DNA of 60,000 nt from NCBI GenBank assembly GCA_964035545.1, contig OZ037768.1, positions 3,029,501-3,089,500 on the forward strand, in the 5' to 3' direction. The position numbers and the translations under genes are program-made. The notes under the pieces are model-generated. The model had not been told where the DNA came from, searched no databases, and worked only from the letters and a program-made list of their open reading frames with translations. The DNA is from Bugula neritina (taxonomy: Eukaryota; Bryozoa; Gymnolaemata; Cheilostomatida; Bugulidae). Shown one piece after another: positions 51,616 to 60,000 of the stretch. The first letter of the stretch is position 1. Every line of letters starts with the position of its first letter.

Positions 51616-52409
51616 ATGGGAGCCGTACACTCTATTACTGAAATGTCGGAGTTTCTTTCTCCTGATGTCGCAGCAGACGACATTAGTCTGTATCTATCGA
51701 CGACTGTAGAAAACGGTTCTGCAGTAGTCCATCGAGATTCAGTCAAAGTTCCAAAGACTAACCAAAAGGCAACGTCTTATTCCGTGCAACTATCTGATAT
51801 GGAAATAATTTGTGATGGAAAGCAATGCAGGTAAACTATTAGTTTCACTTGGTTATTTGGCATACACAAATAAATGAATGCAAAGTATACATTTATTTCA
51901 AAATAGAGTCATGCTGTATTCAATATTGTTATGTGATCATATTGCTTAAACTAATAACATTTATTTAACACTAGTAGTAATCTTGATTAGCAAAATATCA
52001 ATTATGGTCAGTTTTTAGCCTTCAATACAGTAAAACATGGTAAATCTTCAACTATTGCTGAATATTTTATAGGCTTGTTCCCTCTGATAAAAGCATATCT
52101 ATAAATACTAAGAAATCTACACCCAGAAGGAAACGAAAAGCACCTCTGCCACCAATTTATGAAAACAAAGCTTGTGAATTCTTCAATGAAGATGTCCAAA
52201 ATTCCCCTCACTCTTCTTCCACCCCAACTAATGACCTCCAATGCAGGCTTCAAGCAAGTGAATCCAATAGACATGAAGCCACGACTTCTAAAAAGCTATC
52301 AGTTAAGGGCATGGACTATGTCCTTCAAAACTATGATGTCTACGGAGACTGCAGGAGCTTATCTTGTGTTTCGGAGATAGAGTACATGCTACAGCCGCCA
52401 ATAATTTAA
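51616..52409 (+). CDS. Predicted N-myristoylated adaptor-like protein, 183 aa
   Basis: Two exons, 51616-51830 and 52073-52409 (552 nt, phase 2). An in-frame TAA immediately precedes the ATG, so this is a true start. The N-terminus, MGAVHSIT, fits the myristoylation pattern (Gly2, Ser6). Exon 2 carries a polybasic run (KKSTPRRKRK) merging into RKAPLPP, a class I SH3-ligand pattern. Then comes YEN, a Grb2-SH2-type phosphotyrosine motif, and later tyrosines in VLQNYDVYGD. Lipid anchor, basic patch, PxxP and YxN together suggest a membrane-tethered signalling adaptor; this is inference from motifs. I recognise no family and see no folded domain. The gene sits between the two Ser-rich exon groups on the same strand, so if those belong to one gene, this one is nested in its intron. 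Confidence 0.65.
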
Positions 52410-55400
52410 CTCTTTGATGTATTGAATTACTCTTGCATATACTCATAGTATTAATTTATACTTTAATATATTTTTATTGATATGTTGATACGAAAAACAC
52501 AATCTGGTCTGTTTTACTCTTTTTTGTCTCAATAAGCATTAATTTTATTTTTTATACTCCAAATACAAGTCTGATACTGGTATGTGCTTTTACAGACATA
52601 AAGTTTTAAGTAAATTATTAAAGTTTTTGTGTTTCAACTATATATTGTAAAGATGACTAGCTGCTTTCATTTTATTGGCATATTGCTCTGTACTGTTATC
52701 ACATATTTGCAAACACATCATATACAGCTGATAACTCTGCCATCACGCAGACATGGTGTGCAACAGCTGATGTCAAAGTTGGTGACAATATTGATAATAG
52801 AGCTTTCGTTGCCAAAACAAAAGTTTCAGATAGAAACTATTACAATAATGATAATTGTCCAATGTGCAGCATAAGCTAGATGCAAAAAACATTGCAACAA
52901 ATTCCACTACCACTATTTGCCATTATTGCGACAGTTAGAGCGCCTATTCCGTAAATTTACTAAATTTTGCAATTGTATAACTCTCTTTTACAGATTTTCT
53001 TTTTGGTGTGTTGAAAGCAGACTTTTGCAGACAAGTATTTTAACATTTCCATGTACTGGCCTCTGACATTGTGTAAACCTGTAACTTGCAGTCACGTTAT
53101 GAGATTGCGAAATATATATACATTTGTGCATATTTATTACATGTATGGCTAACTGCCAGGGCGGTGTTGTGCAAGTGTTAAACTTATAGATCGGATAGAA
53201 TGAGCTTTAAGTTTTAAATAAACAGTTTAGTGAATGTTAATTAATCGCATTGAATATTCATAATCAGACATTGAATTAAGTTTCAAGTTTTGAATATCTT
53301 TTTACACCTAATGTATTATAACAATGGAATGCATAGCTGAACTGCGTCACACAGCCAATAGGTATGTCTGTAAGCACAATGTAGGCACATAATCTCGAAT
53401 AGATAAGCTAAAGCCACCTATTTAGCGTTTGTTTATCGTTTAGTTAACAGCGCATTGCTGCGAACGAGTTAACGCGATGCATGAATTCGTAGTGTAACCC
53501 AAGGACAGTATAGCTGTAACAAAACTGCAGACGGCTGCTTCACGTGATAGCTGTCATCGCGTTCTGCATTAGTACACTTTCATGCATCACAGCACGTATT
53601 GGATAAACAAGGTGCACGTAATGTAAATTGTTTAAAGTTGTTAGTGATCAACTGGTACTCTTCATGAAGATGTAACAATTTGTAAGTTATTTTGAATTTA
53701 TTTACATGACTAGATGACTGAATTTACTAATAATCATGACCAGAGAGTAGAATACTACCTAATAAACAGATATATACCTCGCTACAGAAAGTAAACTCAC
53801 AGTTTAGAATGTATTTCCTACACTTTGTTCTGTGCACGATTGCTCCGGTGGTAAAAATTTGAGTCGTCAGCTTGTGTTTTTAAACTAATGGTATTTTTTG
53901 CAACTTCAGTTTTTTTGTGAAGGATATTTATGGGTAGTTAGACTAGCTGTGACTTTACTGACAAAATTTCAGTCAAAACAGAAAGGTTTTTGCATATAAA
54001 CTATGTATGTGTATAGCTTACAGGAGGCTGAAAGTTTTGAAGGTATACTTATAGTTACTCCATTAGCATATAGCATAGCCTAGCATAGTGTGGCATAGCA
54101 TAGCATAGCATAATATAGCATAGCATAGCATAGTATATACATGTATAGCATTCTAGCTTATAGGATTGTATATAGCAGACTAGTGCAATGGCAGTACATA
54201 GTTATAAAAGCATTACAGTATAGTTGGGGTGCAGCCCCACCTCCCCACCTCCCTCAAATTATAATCCCTATCACAGCTATTACTGGCCTAGTTTTCACCA
54301 TCTGCTACTAGTAATCTGTCATTTAGAAAAGAGTGAACGTGTTAGTATAAGATTTAATATTAATTGTATTTGAATTGTCTCTATTGATTGTTTTGTAAAT
54401 AAAGCCCTGCAAATGGACATTGTGCTGCCTCTATGCTACTATAGAACAATATGGGTGTAGCTTGTACACAGCTGGGTCTAGCATTTATGTATATTATAGT
54501 CTTTAAGCACAGTAGTGATTTCATATTTAATATAAGTAGAATTGATGGTAAATCTGCCAAATATTGATTCTAGTATTGGTAGAACTGCCAGGTAAACATT
54601 GTTTAACTAAAAATATATTTATAGAATCAACAATGATTTTATTAATATTAATACCTGCTCATTATGTTGTACTGCAGATGTCATGTGTCAACTTTAGGCA
54701 ATACATTAATCATAGAAAAATGTAGGCACCAAATAGATATTGTATAGCAAGATTAGGCTTATAACAGAAAAACACATGTTTGGTTTGCCTTCCAGGGCCT
54801 GCAGGTGTTGACTTGTATCTAGTGTATTGTCAGCTTATAGTTATAGTCTCTAGTAGAACGATTTCTCTTGCAGCTAGCTGTTAGTTGAGGCACTGTTTCT
54901 ACAAAATTGTAGCATTATTTTCGGGTGCCTGTAAAGACACTACTTAAACTTCTGTTAGGTGCTGAGATGTAGATCTTAGTTTAGGACTGGCATGGCTTGG
55001 ATTGATGGTTAGACTTTGAGTGTTTCAAGTATGTGTGCTTCATTTCACAGCAAGCAACTTTTTAAGCAGCAAATATCTGCTCAAACTAGCATAGGTTCTG
55101 TGGATAGCTTATAAACTTTAGTAGTTTATCGTGAGAGGGAATTAGTTTTCAGCACATTGATTGAGCTCTTAAAGCACCTACTTGCTTAGCAACATAGGGT
55201 AAACCCCTACCCACCTCACTGTTAGACTAATTCTAATATAGGAAATAGGCTAAGTAGTAGGCATATTCTGAAAGCTCATTCTATAGTATAAATGATTCCC
55301 CTTAAGCCTATATAACACAATAGCCACTTTTAGCTGTCTGTGATTGCTATTCAATAAGCTTACAAAAATGATATTATAGTTTCATTGATATGCTGTCAGA

Positions 55401-57412
55401 TGCCAAATCTCTAGCCAAACATTCAAGTTGAACCTCTTTTACAATTACATTATATTGATGGTGTCTTTATTGACTGTAGTTATATTTATATACTGAATAC
55501 AATTATAGAGGTGATATAACCAAAATATTAAACTCTTAGTTTTTATCTTCGTGTATGTATTGCTGAAGGTATGAGTGTAAAAATGTATTTAATAAAAGAT
55601 AATATTTTGTATTTAGCAATGACATATTATTAAAAGCACTAAACATAAAGCACTGAGGCTATATTTCCAGTTTGTCTAGGCATATAGTTTATATATAAAA
55701 ATCATTAATCAATGCAGATTTGGACTGCAAAATTATAGTAACATTGCATAATAAGACCTCTACATCAATAATTACTTTAAATAGAATAACAAGAAGTTAA
55801 TTATTCGCCATCAGCTCAACTTCATTACCAATGAGCTGCTTAAATTCATGAGAAGACAACTTCTTCAATACCGTAATAAAAAGGTACATTGGTTATGTGA
55901 ATATATAATATATACATGTATGCTTAATTTGATGTATATTTGCAACAACGTTCTTTATGGACAATAACTGATTAAAATTTAAAATACTTTTTATTATAAA
56001 TTATGCTTTATGCATTCGATAACCTTAGAAAAGTTATTTTTATAAAAACTTTGTGAAATTTGTTTTAGAATATATTTCAAACTAATATTTTAATCTGTTT
56101 ACCTTAAATTTTCTCTATTATAAGATTGAAGGACTCTAATGTTAATTATATATCAAGTATTTATAATAATTATAATAGCCTTACTGTAAAGGACTGTTAA
56201 GAATAAGCTGCATGCTGGTCAGACAGTGGAGCAGCTACAATATGACTCAACAGTTAAAGTTACTCTACTCTAGTTAGCCAATGTTATATTTGATCACAGT
56301 TTCTTCGGTTTTTGCTACTCCAGAAGTCATCTAAATTTACTATAAGGAGTTTCACAAGAGTTTGCTTCTTTGCAACTACTTGAGAGTTATCTTCTAAATA
56401 TACATACTTTTAGTGAGGAGACAACTCTAATAAAAATGTAAATAACATTTTTGTATGTGAATCTACATGGACCTTCTCCAACTTCATCTTTTTGAATTCA
56501 CTACAAAGAATCATGATTGAAATTTGTTAATGCAGGCCTTGGGGCTGTCAATACAACCACTGCTGAAAAATCTTTAACATAAATCATCAAAAAGTATCAT
56601 TACTTTTGGTAGAATCTAGGGTGCAGCTCTTGAAGTTTGTGTACGTACCAGATTTGAACTCTGGTTTGACTCAAAGTACCTGCCAAACAGTGACAGAATA
56701 AACGGACGCTGTTTTTGTCTCATAAATCATTCTAATACTTGAATACGTTAAACTGTAGGCATTGTGACCTCACTTAAAGCCGTGACTCATGCTTTCATCT
56801 TTAGCTTTTTATTTGCAATTCCTATACAGACTGGTATTTTACAGAAGCTGTAAAATAAAGTTTATTTCAAGCCTTTTGGCTTCAGCATTTTTTTTATATC
56901 TTTAGTTTTTAGAAAAGGCAATTTGTTGAAGCTACTGGCACTTGTGCTTTATATGGGTTACAAAGTTCAATTGTTTTTAATAGTTGATGAAATGCTTTTA
57001 AAGTGACACATAGTAAGTATGTTGAATAAAATGAGCAATTTTATGCAAGTTTTGTTTAGAGCTTCATGTTCTAAAATTACAAGTTTTCTGTTTATGATAT
57101 TGCAAAGCTAAACACTAGCAATTCATACAACACCACATTTAAGTATAGGAATTATCTGAATTGATATGTATATTATAAATATGAGAGAGAACCACACAAA
57201 TTAAAATATTTTGAACATACCAAGTGGTTTTATGAAGGACAATATACAATTTGTTCTTTATTAACAAATGATTTATGTGCAGTTTATGCTAAAAATTTTG
57301 AAAGCTTTGATCTACCAGGTGTCATTGAAATTCGATACTTTTTTGTTATTTATAGCCATGTGTTCATATTATCTGCAAGTCACTTTTTATAAGAGATACC
57401 GTTGTTTACTTA
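52410..57412 (+). other. Five-kb noncoding region with a candidate promoter near 53.5 kb
   Basis: There is no convincing coding exon. A relatively CpG-rich patch at 53390-53640 includes an E-box, CACGTG, at 53541-53546. A donor-like gtaagt follows near 53681. This could be a noncoding first exon spliced to 57413. A (TAGCA)n pentanucleotide tract is at 54065-54140. The remainder is AT-rich without features I can name. Confidence 0.4.
54065..54140 (+). repeat. Imperfect (TAGCA)n microsatellite
   Basis: Runs of tagca with ta, gtg and taat interruptions in the noncoding region before the 57-kb gene. Confidence 0.85.
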
Positions 57413-57421
57413 TAGATTGAA

Positions 57422-59687
57422 ATGGGACCACCGAAACAGGCCTATTCCTCCACTCCTCCTTCAAAATCACGACTTCCATTGAAAGCTTTCAGTCTTGGTG
57501 TAACCACATTAGGAGCTTCCAGTAATGCCAGTTTCAGCCCACAAGATTCTCTAGCAGAGTCGGATGGTAAAAGCACTGGATACTTTTTGCAATTCGCTCA
57601 AGAAAAAACTCCATCACCTGGAAAATCAAAAGTAGCTCCCAAAGCTACAAAGTTGCCTGCAAGAAGTAAAGTAACAGGTCCAAAAACACCATCCAGGTAT
57701 TCTTCAGGTACTCCAGCTCAGCGAACCAAACTGACCAAACAGCAGCAAGCCCATAAGGTCTTACCAAATCGGCCCGTTGTAAAAAAGGTTGCTACTAGTC
57801 AGTTGCGACAAAGCCCTGCACAGCAAGCAGACAATAAAAAGCATAGAGGTCGCTCAGGGAAGGGTTTACCTAAAGATGGATATAGAACTCGTAGTGTATC
57901 ACCCAAAGTGATTGGCCGTAGACGGCGCAGTAGCTCACCAAAGCCGTCTGGTTTCCGAACTAGAAGCATTTCGCCAAAGATACTCAAAAGGGAAGACCTC
58001 AGCAAAGGTTTGGGCAAAGAGGACATGTTGACTGTGGTTGATAAATGTAACAACTTACTGAGAAATTTGACAAATGAGAATGAGTCTCTTGATGCTGAGT
58101 CCTTCACATTGAAAGGTGAGCAGACAATAGTAAATAACTGCGACAGTGCGACTGCAGCTTGTATAGATCAACCTGACTCGTTGTCCACCATAGCAAATGA
58201 GATTACAGACAAAAGAACAAACATTGATACAAACAATGCACCTTATGATAAAACACATTCCAGTATTCAGCAAGTTGAACCGACTACATTCATCGATTCC
58301 ATTGAGAACAATTGCATAAACAATGAAGATATTAGCTGTGAATCAAGTTTTCCAAGTATTAATATTGTGACATTGCCTAGTACAAACATCGCCACTTTAT
58401 CTGCAGCAGACACTTTAGACACTTCATCTGCCGACACTGTAGATATCGTTCTAAATTCTGACGAGTTGAATACAACTAAAATTAAGGAGACTACGAAACA
58501 TAGTTCTAATGACAATAATCTGACATTCCATTCTCCAACTGGTTGTCAGGAGGAAAGACAACCAGAGCGTGACCTACATTTGGATCATGAAAAAATTGAC
58601 GACGAATTATCAGTCGCAGTATTTAAGTCGCAGGGTGAAGTAGAGGGTTTGAAAACTAATCTAGACACCCCAAACTTACATTCAGTTTCACAGAGCTCTC
58701 AAGTTGAATCTTTTTCACACGGCCAGAACCTGCCTGCTGAAGGCATTCCAGCAAACATGGCTTCCTCCTGGATGGACAGGCTCAAGGAGGTTAGTATGCA
58801 GATTGTAAGCTGCTAGTTAATATGTAGCTGTTGAAATTGAATTTTTAAGTAACTTGGAAGCTATACAGTAGTCTTCATATACAAGGCTATATATTTGTGG
58901 CGAGTGCTGACAGCGTGATAGTAAGTAGTAATTGTTAACTTGATACATGCCCATTTAGCACAGTGTTCCCCACAAAGTGTGGCTGGTTCTATTAACTCGT
59001 TAGATACATAAACGAATAAATGAGTGTAAATATGAAGAAACCAGGCTATACAAACTGTCTCAATAAACCCGCTCATAATTATAGTAGTCAGTAGCAAGTA
59101 GTAGTATAAACACCATTGTCTCTGATTTGTAACTTGTTAGATATAGTAGCTAGTTTCAAGTGGTGAGACAGACCGATAGTCAACTTTTATTGTATAAAAG
59201 GTGGTAAGTTATAACACTGTAGCGACTTAAGAGATTTTAATGCAGTTTCTTTGAGTTTGTGTAGTTGTTTGTGCTAAATGTGAAACTGGTTAACGATTTG
59301 AATTTCAGGATTTGGACAATGACGAGGAATGGCTTTCTGAAGAAGAAGAGTTTCAGAGAGAACAAGAGGAGAAACTGAGAGCTGCCGCACAAAGAGCAGC
59401 TTTAGCTCAGGCAGAATCATCATCAGAGGACGAGCAGGTTGGCTTAAGACGCCCCCAATCGATCCCTAAAAAGACAGACAGTCGAAGAGATTACCACGAT
59501 GATAGCTTAGACTCTTCCGACGAAGAACACCAAGGCTTTAAATATAATCACAGAAACTTTGCTGTGAGGAAGTCTATGAACAGACCGAGCTACAGCACTG
59601 AGGATTACTCGTCTGAAGAGGAGCTGGTGATGAGCAGCGGCGCTAGGGGTGGGCGAGCCCCTCCTGAACCAAACCATGACGAAATGG
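57422..59687 (+). CDS. Ser/Lys-rich protein, 5' part (two exons, continues past window)
   Basis: Exon 57422-58789 (456 codons, ends in phase 0) joins exon 59309-59687 (ends in phase 1 at gtgagt), giving at least 582 residues. The first part is basic and rich in Ser, Pro and Lys, with three related motifs, RTRSVSPK, RRRSSSPK and RTRSISPK, at about residues 157-190; these look like proline-directed kinase sites. The middle is Asn/Asp/Thr-rich. At the exon junction, SSWMDRLKE runs into a highly acidic, probably helical stretch (EEWLSEEEEFQREQEEK, then LRAAAQRAALAQ), followed by Ser/Asp/Glu clusters resembling CK2 sites. I do not recognise the family. The frame is also open back to an acceptor at 57412, so the ATG may lie in an internal exon of a longer gene. 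Confidence 0.65.
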
Positions 59688-60000
59688 GTGAGTAATTGAT
59701 GCCGGATGAGTGAGTCAGTGCTTCTAGCCTGACTGCTTCGTGTTGTTTTAGCAAAATGACTTGGTTTTCTATTTGGTGCAGTTATAGCGTGTGTAGTAGC
59801 AGTAGCCCCAACTAATGATTTACATGGTGGAAGTATTAGTATCTAATCACAACTCACTAAGCAGTTTTGGAGTATGTAGATGACTCAGGTTATTAGATGC
59901 AGATATATTCTGGTTTCATAGAGCCAACTATGGCTTATATAGTGATCATAGGTTATTATTAGATATACAGCATTTAAGATGTTTTAAATGAATGCCAAAT
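59688..60000 (+). other. Intron of the Ser/Lys-rich gene, to window end
   Basis: It starts with a gtgagt donor after GAAATGG. No acceptor with a sustained open frame is seen before the window ends. Confidence 0.5.

Overview
The window is an AT-rich, intron-rich stretch of an invertebrate animal genome. The evidence is a well-conserved E2F4/5-type transcription factor split by nine exons, one intron of the minor-spliceosome AT-AC class, a tRNA-derived SINE, solo-LTR-like insertions, and very long dinucleotide arrays. I cannot fix the phylum from sequence alone; a lophotrochozoan or other non-vertebrate metazoan is plausible.

Layout. (1) 1-3.7 kb: 3' end of a plus-strand gene whose product ends in a CaaX box; two neighbouring exons encode related modules. 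(2) 5.2-12.3 kb: complete E2F4/5 homologue (391 aa). Its last intron holds a 1.5-kb minisatellite that runs straight into the 3' splice site of the last exon and repeats a look-alike of that site. (3) 13.3-37.4 kb: four tandem minus-strand paralogues of a seven-pass, class-A-GPCR-like membrane protein (351, 364, 354 and 356 aa). All four have identical intron phases and open frames. The four repeat units, and the two outer edges of the cluster, are bounded by (TG)n or (TA)n arrays, one of them about 1,147 bp of uninterrupted GT. Two TGT...ACA insertions flanked by GTAT (solo LTRs), a MITE-like element and SINE relics lie in the introns. (4) 39.1-40.3 kb: small three-exon gene with a C-terminal hydrophobic helix. 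(5) 44.7-49.5 kb: four exons of a large Ser-rich, low-complexity protein with a perfect RFX X-box about 650 bp upstream. (6) 51.6-52.4 kb: two-exon gene for a predicted N-myristoylated adaptor. (7) 57.4-60 kb: start of a Ser/Lys-rich gene that leaves the window; its first exon is phase-compatible with gene (5), so the two could be one transcription unit.

The genes do not form an operon. E2F4/5 and the receptor cluster are convergent. The cluster looks like a lineage-specific tandem expansion, with mosaic similarity between units that suggests gene conversion. All exon boundaries were read by eye from GT-AG (or AT-AC) signals and reading phase; no transcript evidence or database search was available.
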